Below are positions 9,034 to 18,738 of a stretch of DNA of 64,000 nt, piece after piece (position 1 is the first letter of the stretch; each line of letters begins with the position of its first letter). The notes beneath the pieces are model-generated. The model was not told the DNA's origin. It did not search any database and saw only the letters and a list, made by a program, of their open reading frames with translations. Source of the stretch: Pusillimonas noertemannii (GTDB lineage Bacteria; Pseudomonadota; Gammaproteobacteria; Burkholderiales; Burkholderiaceae_B). The stretch is taken from the NCBI RefSeq assembly GCF_003096595.1, contig NZ_QEKO01000002.1, forward strand, positions 187,064-251,063, read 5' to 3'. The position numbers and the translations under genes are program-made.

Positions 9034-10290
9034 TCACCTGTTGATAAAAAGCGGGCGGTACGGCCGCAGCGCGATATCCCGATTGACGATCACCCGCACC
9101 GGCAGGCCAGGCCGAGCCGTCAGCGTCGGCTGAATATTCATGCTGCGCCGGGTCATCTCCTGCCCTGCCTGATTCACGTTATCTTGCAGACTGTCGCGGC
9201 CCGCAATAATGATGCGATCGCCATCGCTGCGATTTTCCGGCGCGGCCAACTCGGCGCCCACGCCTAGCAAAGTGGTCAGCGCCGCGCCCGCCAGAATGCG
9301 ATCCCAATGCCAGTCCACCTGGTCCTCCAGCCCGGCGTATCCGGTCGGGTCGGCGGCGGCCAGGTTATCCAATGCCACTGATGATGTGTCGGGCAAAATA
9401 ATACGATCCCACACGGCCTGTACCCGGCTTTGCCCGTAGGCCACCTGGCTGTTGTAGCGTCCCATCAAGCGCGATCCCTGCGGAATCAGGACATGCCGGC
9501 CGGTCGCGCTGTCATAAACGGGTTCGGTCACCGTGGCGATGATGTCGCCTGGCAAATCGGACTTGATGCCGGTCACGAGCGCGCCCGGAATAATGGTGCC
9601 GGCCATCAGCGTGTCGGGGGCACGGGGCGCCTGCAGGCCATGCAGGCTTTGCGTCGCGGCCGCACTCTGGTTCGCAAATGCTGCCTTGTTGTCCTGCATG
9701 TTCTGTGTCTGCACCGGATCGACGCGTTCGGATTCACCTGGCACGCCTGCCATCCTCATACCAAACATCCCGGAGGCTGGCGCCGATGCACTGGCTTGTG
9801 CATCGGCGCGCGGGCCGGATTTATAGAAGAGCGGCGCGCGGGCCGCATCCTGCGCCTCCTTTAGGCGGGCCTGCCGTTCGACTTCCGCCGCATCCGGTCC
9901 GCCGTGCGGCTGCAGGCTAGCCTCGCGCTCAGCACGCAGCATCGGCCTGCCCAGATCGCCTGGCAGCGGATCGCCCAGGACGGGAGCCGGAACGGGATCT
10001 GCGGGAGGCTTCACCACCTGGCTGTAGTCGCGCGGCAGGGATGCCAACCCTTCGGCTCGGGATATGCGATCGACGTTATAGAGTTCTTCGGCGGGACCGG
10101 AGGCCCGCTTATGGGGCTGCAATGACCACATGGTCGCGCCCAGCACAACGGCGGCGACCGAACCTGCCAGCACCGCCAGGGTGCGCCGGTTTAGCCGCGT
10201 AACAGAAGGCGCGGCGGCGCGCAACTCCATGGACTCGGGCGGCGCCTTGGGCGGTACGTCGCTCGCATCGTCAGTACGCTCGCCTATCAT
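9034..10290 (-). CDS. trbI: TrbI / VirB10 type IV secretion protein
   Basis: 418 aa: short cytoplasmic N-terminus, one membrane helix (38-56), a proline-rich periplasmic linker, and the C-terminal VirB10 beta-domain with LIPQGSRLMGRYNSQV and AVWDRIILPDTSS motifs. VirB10 spans inner and outer membrane and gates the conjugation channel. Start overlaps the trbG stop. It is encoded after trbG and trbF as in IncP plasmids and Tn4371. Confidence 0.95.
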   Translation of the reverse strand: MIGERTDDASDVPPKAPPESMELRAAAPSVTRLNRRTLAVLAGSVAAVVLGATMWSLQPHKRASGPAEELYNVDRISRAEGLASLPRDYSQVVKPPADPVPAPVLGDPLPGDLGRPMLRAEREASLQPHGGPDAAEVERQARLKEAQDAARAPLFYKSGPRADAQASASAPASGMFGMRMAGVPGESERVDPVQTQNMQDNKAAFANQSAAATQSLHGLQAPRAPDTLMAGTIIPGALVTGIKSDLPGDIIATVTEPVYDSATGRHVLIPQGSRLMGRYNSQVAYGQSRVQAVWDRIILPDTSSVALDNLAAADPTGYAGLEDQVDWHWDRILAGAALTTLLGVGAELAAPENRSDGDRIIIAGRDSLQDNVNQAGQEMTRRSMNIQPTLTARPGLPVRVIVNRDIALRPYRPLFINR

Positions 10291-11273
10291 GACCCGCCTC
10301 GCACAGCCTTCACGTCGTTGCGGCTGATGCGCACAACTTGCGCACCATCACCGCCCAGGCGCAGTTCGACCGCGCCAAAAAGCCGGTCCACGATGTAGTA
10401 CGGCGCTTGGTAGCGGTGATTGACCAGCTGCAGCTCTCCTTTCGGTCCTATCAGAAAGAGCGGCGGCAAATCGCCCTGCGCGATGCCAGCCGGAAACTGG
10501 ATATACACCTTGCTGCCATCATCAAACGCCCGCAGCGGCCGCCAGGGAGCGGCATCCCCAGTGATGGCATAGCGAAACCGCAATTGATCCAGCGACACAC
10601 CCGAGGCCAAAGGCGTTACGGTTCGCGCCTGCTCGGCCTGGGCCTTCAGTTCCGCCAAACGGTCCTGCGGATAATCCCACGACACCGAGGCCATCCATGC
10701 CGAATCGGTGGAAGTCAGCTCCAGCAGATAGATGCGCTTGTTGGTCGTCACGACTAGATTGGTTTTCAGGCCGGCGCGCACGGGCTTGATCTGGATATTG
10801 GCCCGCATCCCTTTGTCGCTGCCGCTGGTCGAATCCCCCACAATCCAGCGCACCGTGTCGCCGGCCGAAATATCGATCAGCTTTTCACCGGGCTGCAGCA
10901 GGACCAGCGTGACCCTGCCGGGGCTTGCGTAGACCTGATACAGCGCACCCTGCGAGTAGGGCCAGACCTGGATGGCGTTGATGAAGCCGTCGCGGCTGGG
11001 CGCCATGCGCGCTTCACGGTTGGCTTGGGCGATGCGCTGGGCGGGATTGGCCGGCTCGGGCTTGGCCTTGCTGTCTTCGATGGCCTTGAGCTGGCCCGGC
11101 AGCGGCAAGGGTTTGGGCACGGCCACCACTTCCACCGGCTTGGCGGGCTCCACGGGAATGGCTTCGGCCACCCCCGGCGGATCGTCGAGCGCGATTACGG
11201 GCGGCGGCGTGCCGCGCGAGGCGCAGCCCGCCAAAATCACCATCAACAACGGAAACGCTTTGAGGATACTCAT
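10287..11273 (-). CDS. trbG: TrbG / VirB9 type IV secretion lipoprotein
   Basis: 328 aa. I chose the ATG at 11273 because it overlaps the trbF stop (ATGA) and gives a clean lipoprotein signal, MSILKAFPLLMVILAGC (lipobox Cys17); the longer open frame upstream has no such signal. The C-terminal half has the VirB9 beta-sandwich motifs (TNKRIYLLEL, RFRYAITG, YHRYQAPYY-like NHRYQAPYYIVDRLF). VirB9 with VirB10 and VirB7 forms the outer-membrane core of the channel. Confidence 0.93.
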   Translation of the reverse strand: MSILKAFPLLMVILAGCASRGTPPPVIALDDPPGVAEAIPVEPAKPVEVVAVPKPLPLPGQLKAIEDSKAKPEPANPAQRIAQANREARMAPSRDGFINAIQVWPYSQGALYQVYASPGRVTLVLLQPGEKLIDISAGDTVRWIVGDSTSGSDKGMRANIQIKPVRAGLKTNLVVTTNKRIYLLELTSTDSAWMASVSWDYPQDRLAELKAQAEQARTVTPLASGVSLDQLRFRYAITGDAAPWRPLRAFDDGSKVYIQFPAGIAQGDLPPLFLIGPKGELQLVNHRYQAPYYIVDRLFGAVELRLGGDGAQVVRISRNDVKAVRGGS

Positions 11274-11968
11274 GGCCGATTGCCTCCCGAAAGTTGCCGG
11301 CTCCAGTTGATGCCGTCGACGTAGATGCCCAGCGGATTGGTGCGCAGCTTGGCCTCCGTGTTCGGCGGCTGCAGCGCCACGGTCAGGATCGCGGTCCACT
11401 GTTCAGTCTCAGCCAGCGAACCATTGACGTAGCGGCGCTCGGTCCACTGGGCCTGAAACGAACGGTCGCTGGCGCGCACGATGCTCGACACCTCCACCGT
11501 CACGGTCTGCTTGCCGATCTTTGTAAAAGGATCGTTGGCCCGTGCGTAGTCGTTCAGGAATGCCGCGCCCCGATCCGTGGTGTAGTCGTACGCATCGAGC
11601 CAGTTCTGGCGCACCACCAAGGGGTCCAGGGAAATGGTGCGCACATTGCCGATGAAGCGGGCCAGGTGATACGCCGTCTGCGCGTCGGTGGGCTGATACG
11701 GCGTGGCCGCTTTGCCCACCGCCCTCACTTTCCCAAGATGCTCCACCTCGATCACAAAGGGTGTAACCAAGGACTGGGTGGCGCGCCAGACATAAGCGCC
11801 GGCCAAGCCAATGGACAGCAGCAGGCAGCCAAAGGCCATCATCCGCCAGTTCCTGGCCTGAACGCGGGCGCTGCCCAGCCGTTCGTCCCAGACCTGCGCC
11901 GCCTTCTGGTAGGGCGTCACGGGTTCGGGCGTAGCCGAATACTTCACCGAAGGTCGCCTAAATCGCAT
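11270..11968 (-). CDS. trbF: TrbF / VirB8 type IV secretion protein
   Basis: 232 aa: cytoplasmic N-terminus, one helix (43-61), then a periplasmic NTF2-like VirB8 domain (ARFIGNVRTISLDPLVVRQNW, TVEVSSIVRASDRSFQAQWTE, WTAILTVALQPP). VirB8 is an assembly hub of the inner-membrane complex. It lies between trbL and trbG in the standard order. Confidence 0.93.
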   Translation of the reverse strand: MRFRRPSVKYSATPEPVTPYQKAAQVWDERLGSARVQARNWRMMAFGCLLLSIGLAGAYVWRATQSLVTPFVIEVEHLGKVRAVGKAATPYQPTDAQTAYHLARFIGNVRTISLDPLVVRQNWLDAYDYTTDRGAAFLNDYARANDPFTKIGKQTVTVEVSSIVRASDRSFQAQWTERRYVNGSLAETEQWTAILTVALQPPNTEAKLRTNPLGIYVDGINWSRQLSGGNRP

Positions 11969-11979
11969 CCTGCCTCCTG

Positions 11980-13254
11980 TCAGTCCGAATCGTCGCGCAA
12001 GCTGGGGCTGGGACTGCCGCCACCGCCGGCGTCGCCCGCACGCAACGCATGCGCGCCCAACGCGGCGCCGTGCATCGCCCGCTGCCGACTCTGCGCCTGC
12101 TTAGCCCATTGTGGCTGCCCCTTGGAATCAGTGGCCGGCAAGGCGGCACCTGTCTTTGCTGCAGCCGTACCGCCCGCCCCGGCTGCGGTCCCCAGTCGCG
12201 CCCGCAGCGTGTCACCTGCGGCGGACACACCGGCGCGGGCCGCACCACCCAACCCGGCGGATGCGGCTTTCAAGCCGGATTGGCCGGATGCGCTGGCTGC
12301 CTGCGTATAGGCCTGGCGCGCGCCACCGGCCATCGACGCGCCCGCGCGCAGCCCTGCCGCACCTGCCCGTCCGGCCATGCCCGCCACTGCCACGCCGGCC
12401 GTAGCGGCCCCGGCCACCCCCAGCGCCGTGCCGGCCGCCGCTCCCGCGCCCAATTGCGGGGCGCCAGACACCAGCCCGGTCGCAATGCCCGGACCGAAGA
12501 TACCCAAGCCCAACATGGCCAGTGAGGCGAGCACCACGGCCACCGCCTCGTCCAGCGTTGGCTCGGGGCTGATACCCGTTCTGAAATCATTGAAGACGAG
12601 CGTGCCGATCCCCACGATGACGGCCAGCACCAAGACCTTGATCCCGGCGGCCACCACATTGCCCAGCACTTTTTCGGCCAGAAACGCGGTCTTGTTCCAA
12701 AGCGCGAACGGCACGAGAATAAAGCCGGCCAAGGTGGTCAGCTTGAATTCGATGAGCGTGATGAAAAGCTGCACCGCCAGCACGAAAAAGCTCAGGACCA
12801 CGATCACCCAAGCCAGCAGCATCACCACGATGGTCTCGAAATTGGCAAAGATCGCCGTAAAGCCCGACAGCCGGCCAACCTCGGCCAGCAGCGGCGCGGC
12901 CGTGTCCACACCGACCTGCGCGAGCCGGCCCGGCTGAAGCAGTTGCGCCGACGTGATCGTGGAGCCCGAGGCGACCAGGCCCAAGCCCGCGAACGAGCGG
13001 AAGATGATGCCGGCCAGCGCGTTGAAGTTGCCGATGATGTAGGCAAAGGCGCCGACGTAAAGCGTTTTCTTGAGGAGCTTGCCCAGAATGTCTTCATGCC
13101 CGCCCATCGCCCAGAACAGGCCCGCCAGCGTCATATCGATGACGACCAGCGTGGCTGTCAGAAAACCGACTTCGCCGCCCAGGAGTCCAAAGCCGCTGTC
13201 GATGTAGCGGGCGAACACCTCTGTGAAGCGGTCGATGACGGCCAGGTCGTTCAT
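11980..13254 (-). CDS. trbL: TrbL / VirB6 polytopic channel protein
   Basis: 424 aa. The ATG at 13254 (MNDLAVIDRF) was chosen because the open frame further upstream is an out-of-phase reading of trbK and trbJ. Several membrane helices occupy residues 1-300 and an Ala/Gly-rich soluble tail follows, as in TrbL of IncP and Tn4371. It forms part of the inner-membrane translocation platform. Confidence 0.92.
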   Translation of the reverse strand: MNDLAVIDRFTEVFARYIDSGFGLLGGEVGFLTATLVVIDMTLAGLFWAMGGHEDILGKLLKKTLYVGAFAYIIGNFNALAGIIFRSFAGLGLVASGSTITSAQLLQPGRLAQVGVDTAAPLLAEVGRLSGFTAIFANFETIVVMLLAWVIVVLSFFVLAVQLFITLIEFKLTTLAGFILVPFALWNKTAFLAEKVLGNVVAAGIKVLVLAVIVGIGTLVFNDFRTGISPEPTLDEAVAVVLASLAMLGLGIFGPGIATGLVSGAPQLGAGAAAGTALGVAGAATAGVAVAGMAGRAGAAGLRAGASMAGGARQAYTQAASASGQSGLKAASAGLGGAARAGVSAAGDTLRARLGTAAGAGGTAAAKTGAALPATDSKGQPQWAKQAQSRQRAMHGAALGAHALRAGDAGGGGSPSPSLRDDSD

Positions 13255-13256
13255 GC

Positions 13257-13457
13257 TCAGAAGCCCCCGACCTCTTGCGGCGTGTACTTGGCCTTGCCGT
13301 CGCCCACAAAGCGCTCGCGCCTTTCCTGGGCGTCCTTCATCGCCGCCGCCTCCTCGGCCACGGCCGGCGTGTTCGACGCGGCGGGCGGCTCCGACTCCCT
13401 GCCGCAGCCAGCCAGCACCAGGCCAAACAACGCCGCCATCAACCAACGATTGCTCAT
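13257..13457 (-). CDS. trbK: TrbK-like small lipoprotein (possible entry exclusion)
   Basis: 66 aa read between trbJ and trbL: MSNRWLMAALFGLVLAGC with lipobox Cys18, followed by a charged tail. In IncP plasmids the lipoprotein TrbK at this position (between trbJ and trbL) blocks entry of a second copy of the element. Sequence similarity for such small proteins is weak, so the exclusion role rests on position, size and lipobox. It is separated by two bases from trbL. Confidence 0.75.
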   Translation of the reverse strand: MSNRWLMAALFGLVLAGCGRESEPPAASNTPAVAEEAAAMKDAQERRERFVGDGKAKYTPQEVGGF

Positions 13458-13467
13458 ATCGATCTCC

Positions 13468-14190
13468 TTACTGATAGAACCGCACGGGCTGCGGGGTATA
13501 GGTCGCCCTGTCGTGAAAGAAGCGCCGGCGCACTTCCTGGGCGCGCGCGGTTTCGGCCGCCAGCCGGGCGCGGTCCAGCGCGATGGCCCGATCCTGGGCG
13601 ATCTGCAATTGCTGCTGCTGAATCGATTGCTTGGCCTGCAAGGCCAGCAACTGGTTCGTGGCCTGCGCGGCCTGCATGGCGCCCACGGCCGACTGGCTTT
13701 GCGCCACCAGGTCGGCAAGCACGCCTTCATCGTCGGCCAAGTTTTGCACAGCCTGCGACTGAACCGCCGTTGTGGTGCGCAGCGCATCGAGCGACTGGCG
13801 CCAGCGCGCGCGGGCGTCCACCGCCATCGCGTCGCCGCTGACCGTCGCGCTGTACTGTTCGGGATAGAGCCGCGCGAACTCGGCATCGGCGCGCGCCACG
13901 TCGAATGTGAGTCCGCGCGCCTGCTCCATCAGCCGATTGGTCGAGGCCAGCGCCGTGCGCAGCCGCCCGATCGCGTTAAAGTCCAGCCCTGCCATGTTCA
14001 AGGCCTGGTTCGTGAGCATCCTGGCCTGGTTTTGAAGCTGCAGTATCTGGTTGTTGATCTGCTCGAGCGTGCGCGCCGCCGTCATGACATTCTGCGAGTA
14101 GTTGGACGGATCGAACACCGTCAGGGCGGACGCGGGGGTTGAGCTCAACAAGGCCGCCCCCAGCACCATCAGGAATAACAAGCGTTTCAT
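13468..14190 (-). CDS. trbJ: TrbJ / VirB5 minor pilus protein
   Basis: 240 aa with a signal peptide (cut after ASA, residue 22) and a long helical body rich in Gln (LQNQARMLTNQALNMAG; KQSIQQQQLQIAQDRA), typical of TrbJ/VirB5 pilus-tip adhesins. It overlaps the trbE stop (ATGA). Confidence 0.92.
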   Translation of the reverse strand: MKRLLFLMVLGAALLSSTPASALTVFDPSNYSQNVMTAARTLEQINNQILQLQNQARMLTNQALNMAGLDFNAIGRLRTALASTNRLMEQARGLTFDVARADAEFARLYPEQYSATVSGDAMAVDARARWRQSLDALRTTTAVQSQAVQNLADDEGVLADLVAQSQSAVGAMQAAQATNQLLALQAKQSIQQQQLQIAQDRAIALDRARLAAETARAQEVRRRFFHDRATYTPQPVRFYQ

Positions 14191-16640
14191 GACACATCCT
14201 CCTGAGAATGAAGCAATGACAATGCCGCAGGCTGCGGAACAAATTCTTCAACCATGTCGGCCGCCCAGTCCAGGCCGCAATGGCGCAGCCAGCCGGCGGC
14301 AAACCCCTCGCGCCCGGCCTCGGCCAGCATCCCGTCGATGGCGCGCTGGTCCCGCGGCGTGGCGGCGCCGGCAAAGGCCAGCGCTGCAGGCCCCAAATCC
14401 AGATCGAAGACGCGGTTGCCCAGCCGCGACTGGTAGTAGTAGTCGGGCTTGGGCGTGGCGCGCGCCACCAGCTGGATCTGCCGGGCGTTCAGTCCAAAGC
14501 CCTCGTAGATCGAGCGGATTTGCGGCTCGAGCGCCTGTGGGTTGGACAGAAAAATGCGGCTGGCGCAGCTTTCGACGATGGCCGGCGCAATGCTCGAATC
14601 GCGGATATCGGCCAGGGACTGCGTGGCAAACACCACCGAGACGTTCTTCTTGCGCAAGGTCTTGAGCCACTCGCGGATGCGGGCGGCAAACACCGGATCG
14701 TCCAGGAACAGCCAGGCCTCATCCAGAATCAGCAGCGTGGGCGCGCCGTCGAACCGTTCCTCCAGCCGGGCAAATAGGTAGCGCAGCACCGCGGTCGCCG
14801 CCGCGCGGCTCGCCATCAGCTCCTCCATTTCAAAGCCCTGGACAGCGGCCTCACCCAAGCGGTCCTGGTCGGCATCGAGCAGGCGGCCGTGCGCACCGCC
14901 CAATACATAGGGCGCCAGCGCCTGGCGCAGCCGGTTCGATTGCAAGAGCGCCGACAGGCCCGTCATCGTGCGCTGGCCCACGGGCGCGCTGGCAAGGCTT
15001 CCCAGGGCCGACCAGATCGCGGCCTTCTCGTCCGGCCCGACCGCGACGCCTTCGTGCGCGAGCCGGCCCTCGATCCATTCGGACGCCCAACTGCGGTAGC
15101 CGGGCTGGTCTATGCGCGCCAGAGGCTGGAACGCCATGTCGCCGTCCGTACCCAGGTCGTAATACTCACCGCCCAAGCCCAGGATCGAGGCCCGCAGCGA
15201 ACGGCCCATCTCAAAGACGTAAATCCGCGAATCCGCATAGCGCCGGAACTGCAGCGCGAGCATGGCCAGCAGCACCGACTTGCCCGAACCCGTGGGGCCG
15301 ACCACCAGCGTATGGCCCACGTCGCCGATATGCGTGACTAGTCTGAAGGGCGTCGCGCCGTCGGTGCGCGTCAGGATGAGCGGCGGTGCATCCAGATGAT
15401 GGTTCTTCTCCTGCCCGGCCCAGACGGCCGACACAGGCGTGAGGTGCGCCAGGTTCAGCGTGGATACGAGGAACTGGCGCACATTCGCGTAGCAATGGCC
15501 CGGCACCGAGGACAGCCACGCGTCCACCGCGTTTAAAGTCTCGGGCATGGTCACAAATCCCCGGCCCTGGATGGCGCGCTCGGCCAGGCGCAGCTTTTCA
15601 TCCGCCACGGCAGCCTCCGCATCCATCACCACGACTGTCGCGGTCAAGTAGCCATAGGCCACGTCATCCGAGCCCAGCGCCTGCAAGGCGGCGTCGGCGT
15701 CAACCGCCTTGTTGTCCGCGTCGGTGTCCACCAGTGGACTTTCCTGCTGGGAGAGCGTTTCGCGCAGCATCGCCACGACACTCTTGCGCTTGGCGAACCA
15801 TTGGCGGCGCAGCCGCGTCAACTCGGCCTGCGCTTCGCCTTTGTCTAGGAACAGATACCGGGTTGTCCAGCGATAGGCAAACCCCAGCCGGTTCAGGTCG
15901 TCGAGCAGGCCCGGCCAGGTCGAGGCCGGAAACCCGCGCACCGACAGCACCCGCACATGGCACTGCCCCAACCTGGGCGCCAGGCCGCCGACCAGTGGCG
16001 CATCGGCCAGCAGGCTGTCCAGATGAAACGGCGCCTCGGGCACCGCCACCGGATGGCGGCGGGTGGACACCGCCGCGTGCAGATAGGTCAGCGTGGCGGC
16101 GTCATCCAGCCAGGCAATTTCTGGCATGACGCCATCGAGCAAATCCAAGAACCGCTGCGTCTCAACGATGAAACCCTGCAGGCGCTCGCGCCAGTCCACG
16201 CCCTTGCGGGTTTGATTCTCGTACAGCAGCTTGGCCGCGTGCGCCCGCGATTCCTGCGGCGGCAGCCACACCACGGTCGCGTGGTAGTCGCTTTCGAAAT
16301 GCGAGCCCGCCTGCTCGAACCCGGCCCGACGCTCCTCGTCGATCAGCCAGGACACGCCATCGGGAAAACGCGATACGGGGTAGCCGGCCGCCTCGCGGCG
16401 ACCCGCTTCGACAAACAAGCCCCAGCCCGAGCCGAAGCGCTTGAGCGCATTATTGAGCCGGGCCGTCACCGCCACCAGCTCGGCGTCGGTCGCGCTGTCC
16501 AGGTCCGGCCCGCGAAACCGCGCCGTGCGCTGAAAGCTGCCATCCTTATTGAGCACGACGCCTGGCGCGACCAAGCCCGCCCAGGGCAGCCGGTCCGCCA
16601 GTTGGGCGGGTCGCTTGCGGTATTCGGCCAGGTTCATCAT
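14187..16640 (-). CDS. trbE: TrbE / VirB4 transfer ATPase
   Basis: 817 aa. Start set at the ATG at 16640 (the next codon is also ATG) because the open frame beyond it is out-of-phase trbD. The protein has a CagE/TrbE N-terminal domain, Walker A GPTGSGKS (about 448-455), Walker B TLLILDEAWLFLDD, and FATQSLADIRDS near the end. VirB4 ATPases drive pilus biogenesis and substrate transfer at the inner membrane. It is ten bases downstream of trbD. Confidence 0.96.
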   Translation of the reverse strand: MMNLAEYRKRPAQLADRLPWAGLVAPGVVLNKDGSFQRTARFRGPDLDSATDAELVAVTARLNNALKRFGSGWGLFVEAGRREAAGYPVSRFPDGVSWLIDEERRAGFEQAGSHFESDYHATVVWLPPQESRAHAAKLLYENQTRKGVDWRERLQGFIVETQRFLDLLDGVMPEIAWLDDAATLTYLHAAVSTRRHPVAVPEAPFHLDSLLADAPLVGGLAPRLGQCHVRVLSVRGFPASTWPGLLDDLNRLGFAYRWTTRYLFLDKGEAQAELTRLRRQWFAKRKSVVAMLRETLSQQESPLVDTDADNKAVDADAALQALGSDDVAYGYLTATVVVMDAEAAVADEKLRLAERAIQGRGFVTMPETLNAVDAWLSSVPGHCYANVRQFLVSTLNLAHLTPVSAVWAGQEKNHHLDAPPLILTRTDGATPFRLVTHIGDVGHTLVVGPTGSGKSVLLAMLALQFRRYADSRIYVFEMGRSLRASILGLGGEYYDLGTDGDMAFQPLARIDQPGYRSWASEWIEGRLAHEGVAVGPDEKAAIWSALGSLASAPVGQRTMTGLSALLQSNRLRQALAPYVLGGAHGRLLDADQDRLGEAAVQGFEMEELMASRAAATAVLRYLFARLEERFDGAPTLLILDEAWLFLDDPVFAARIREWLKTLRKKNVSVVFATQSLADIRDSSIAPAIVESCASRIFLSNPQALEPQIRSIYEGFGLNARQIQLVARATPKPDYYYQSRLGNRVFDLDLGPAALAFAGAATPRDQRAIDGMLAEAGREGFAAGWLRHCGLDWAADMVEEFVPQPAALSLLHSQEDVS

Positions 16641-16650
16641 GACGCCGCTC

Positions 16651-16914
16651 CTAGGCATCCAAGAGCGCGGGATGCTTGACGTGCCGGGCGAACACGGGCA
16701 TGAACTGCACGTCCAGGCGAGCGCCCCACACCGCCAGCGCGTGGCCCACCAGCGCGCAAACCACGCCGGGCAGCCAAAGCTGCAGTCCCAGGCCGATGGC
16801 GGCGGCCAGCGTCCCGCTCGCGATCGCCACCGTGCGCGGCGCACCGCCCAGCAGAATCGGCTCGGTGAGTGAGCGATGCAGCGGCGCCTCGAACCCGTCG
16901 GGTGCGGCCGTCAT
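16651..16914 (-). CDS. trbD: TrbD / VirB3 membrane protein
   Basis: 87 aa, chosen with the ATG at 16914 overlapping the trbC stop. It begins with the VirB3-like APLHRSLTEPILLGGAPR and has two membrane helices (about 28-45, 48-65). VirB3 works with VirB4; in some systems the two are fused. Confidence 0.9.
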   Translation of the reverse strand: MTAAPDGFEAPLHRSLTEPILLGGAPRTVAIASGTLAAAIGLGLQLWLPGVVCALVGHALAVWGARLDVQFMPVFARHVKHPALLDA

Positions 16915-17261
16915 ACCAAGGCTCCGCCGGAGAACGAGAAAAACGACAGGAAAAACGACGAGGCGGCAAAGGCGATGCTCAAGCCGAACACGATCTGGAT
17001 CAGCCTGCGAAAGCCCCCCGAGGTATCGCCAAATGCCAGCGTCAGCCCCGTGATGATAATGATGATGACAGCCACGATGCGCGCCACCGGCCCCTGCACG
17101 GACTCCAGAATCGACTCCAGCGGCGCCTCCCACGGCATGCTGGAGCCCGCCGCCTGCACCTGCGCGGTCAGCAAGGCCAATACAAACAGCCCGCCGCACC
17201 GGCGCAGAAAAGCCAATGCCTGCGCATAATTCGATGGCTCATTCATTCTTGGCGCTTTCAT
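16911..17261 (-). CDS. trbC: TrbC / VirB2 major pilin
   Basis: 116 aa from the ATG at 17261, which overlaps the trbB stop. A long leader ends near QVQAAG (about 38), then the mature pilin with two helices (IVAVIIIIITGLTLAFG and LIQIVFGLSIAFAASSFFLSF). TrbC of IncP is cyclised after cleavage by TraF; a TraF-type peptidase is encoded at 34944-35477, which fits. Met6 (17246) is an alternative start. Confidence 0.92.
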   Translation of the reverse strand: MKAPRMNEPSNYAQALAFLRRCGGLFVLALLTAQVQAAGSSMPWEAPLESILESVQGPVARIVAVIIIIITGLTLAFGDTSGGFRRLIQIVFGLSIAFAASSFFLSFFSFSGGALV

Positions 17262-18241
17262 ACGGTCTCTCCCGTCGTTGTGTCGGCCGGCTCCAGCCGG
17301 TAGCGGTCTGCCTCCAAACCGACAACGCGCACGATCTCCTTGACCCGGCGGGTATGGCCTCGGCCAGCCAGAAAGACGATGACATTGACGGTTTCGGCAA
17401 TCAGGACGCGCGGCGGCACGCTGGCCGCCTCCAACGTGAGCTGCTCCAGGCGCATCAAGGCGCCGTAGGCGGAATTGGCATGCAGCGTGGCGATGCCGCC
17501 CGGGTGGCCAGTTCCCCAAGCCTTGAGCAGGTCCAGAGCCTCGGCGCCGCGCACCTCGCCCACGATGATGCGGTCCGGGCGCTGGCGCAGCGTCGAGCGC
17601 ACCAAATCGGCCATGGAGGCGGCGCCGGGCTTGGTGCGCAACTGCACATGGTCGTCATTCAGGCATTGCAGCTCCACCGTGTCCTCCAGGATCAGCACCC
17701 GGTCCCCGCCTTTGGCAATCTCGCTCAACAATGCATTGGCAAAGGTGGTCTTGCCCGAACTCGTGCCGCCCGCGATCAGGATGTTCCACCGCTCGGCCAC
17801 CGCCCGGCGCAGAAACCGCGCCTGGCCGGCCTGCAAAATGCCATCGGCCACATAGTCATCCAGCGAGAAAATAGCCGCCGCATGCTTGCGGATGCAAAAC
17901 GCCGGCGCATACACCACGGGCGGCAGTACGCCCTCGAAGCGCTCACCATTTCCCGGCAGTTCGGCCGACAGCAGCGGCAGCGCATGATGGGCTTCCTGGC
18001 GCACGCTGGCGGCCACCAGGCGCACGATGCGCTCGGCGTCCGCCGCTGTGATCGTCAACCCTGAAAACTCCCGACCGCTGCCCAGCCGGTCGAGCCACAG
18101 CCTGCCGTCCGGGTTCACCATGATTTCGATCACCTGGGGATCGTCCAGGGCGGCGGCAATGGCCGGCCCCATCGCCGTGCGCAGCATCTGCACGCTGCGC
18201 GATCGCGCCACGTCATCGGCATCTGGATTCGTCGTGGTCAT
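17258..18241 (-). CDS. trbB: TrbB / VirB11 secretion ATPase
   Basis: 327 aa. ATG at 18241 overlaps the stop of the RHH gene upstream. Walker A GGTSSGKTTFANALL (about 155-169), then the Asp box and His box of the VirB11/GspE family (LILEDTVELQC, RPDRIIVGEVRGAEALDLLKAWGTGHPGG). Hexameric VirB11 ATPases power pilus assembly and DNA transfer. Confidence 0.95.
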   Translation of the reverse strand: MTTTNPDADDVARSRSVQMLRTAMGPAIAAALDDPQVIEIMVNPDGRLWLDRLGSGREFSGLTITAADAERIVRLVAASVRQEAHHALPLLSAELPGNGERFEGVLPPVVYAPAFCIRKHAAAIFSLDDYVADGILQAGQARFLRRAVAERWNILIAGGTSSGKTTFANALLSEIAKGGDRVLILEDTVELQCLNDDHVQLRTKPGAASMADLVRSTLRQRPDRIIVGEVRGAEALDLLKAWGTGHPGGIATLHANSAYGALMRLEQLTLEAASVPPRVLIAETVNVIVFLAGRGHTRRVKEIVRVVGLEADRYRLEPADTTTGETV

Positions 18242-18738
18242 GCCTCGTCTCCCGTTGGTTCGGCACAATCGGCCTGCGCCTGGCTCGTCTCTTGAACGGG
18301 CGGATCGGCCATGCCGAAAAGCGCCTGCCGATCGGGGTAAATCTCTTCGTGCACCTCCCGCACCAGGCTGCGCCCGCGCTGAAGGCGCCGGGCCAACTGG
18401 TCGATGAATTGCGTAAAGCGCAGCTTGCCCTGGGCGCGCGCGGCGTCCTGATGCTCGCCCGGCACAGCGGGCGAGACGGTCAGAAAGTAGCGGATATAGA
18501 GTGAAACCGTCTCAATCAGGATGTTCTGGTCGCGCTCCAGCTTGTCGAACTGGCGCGAGAGCCGGTCCAGGCGCCGAGCGAAGGCCGCCTCGCGCTGGTC
18601 GCCCGCGTCCGGCGACAGAAAAGAAGCCAAGGCGGCGGCCACGATGGACGACTTGGACACGCCGCGCTGGGCGGACAGATCGTCTAGGCGCCGGGCATGG
18701 TCGGGCTGGATAAAAAGGTTCAAGCGCGTGCGGCTCAT
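18238..18738 (-). CDS. Ribbon-helix-helix (CopG-type) protein between traG and trbB
   Basis: 166 aa. The N-terminus MSRTRLNLFIQPDHARRLDDLSAQRGVSKS is a typical RHH DNA-binding fold (residues 1-50), followed by an alpha-helical region with many charged residues. A CopG-like gene at this place is standard in Tn4371-type ICEs and may repress the trb operon. It overlaps both neighbours by four bases. Confidence 0.8.
   Translation of the reverse strand: MSRTRLNLFIQPDHARRLDDLSAQRGVSKSSIVAAALASFLSPDAGDQREAAFARRLDRLSRQFDKLERDQNILIETVSLYIRYFLTVSPAVPGEHQDAARAQGKLRFTQFIDQLARRLQRGRSLVREVHEEIYPDRQALFGMADPPVQETSQAQADCAEPTGDEA

Noticed and set aside
13257-13886. 209-codon frame that includes the TrbK-like protein
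   Set aside because: Only the last 66 codons are real; the rest is trbJ read out of phase.
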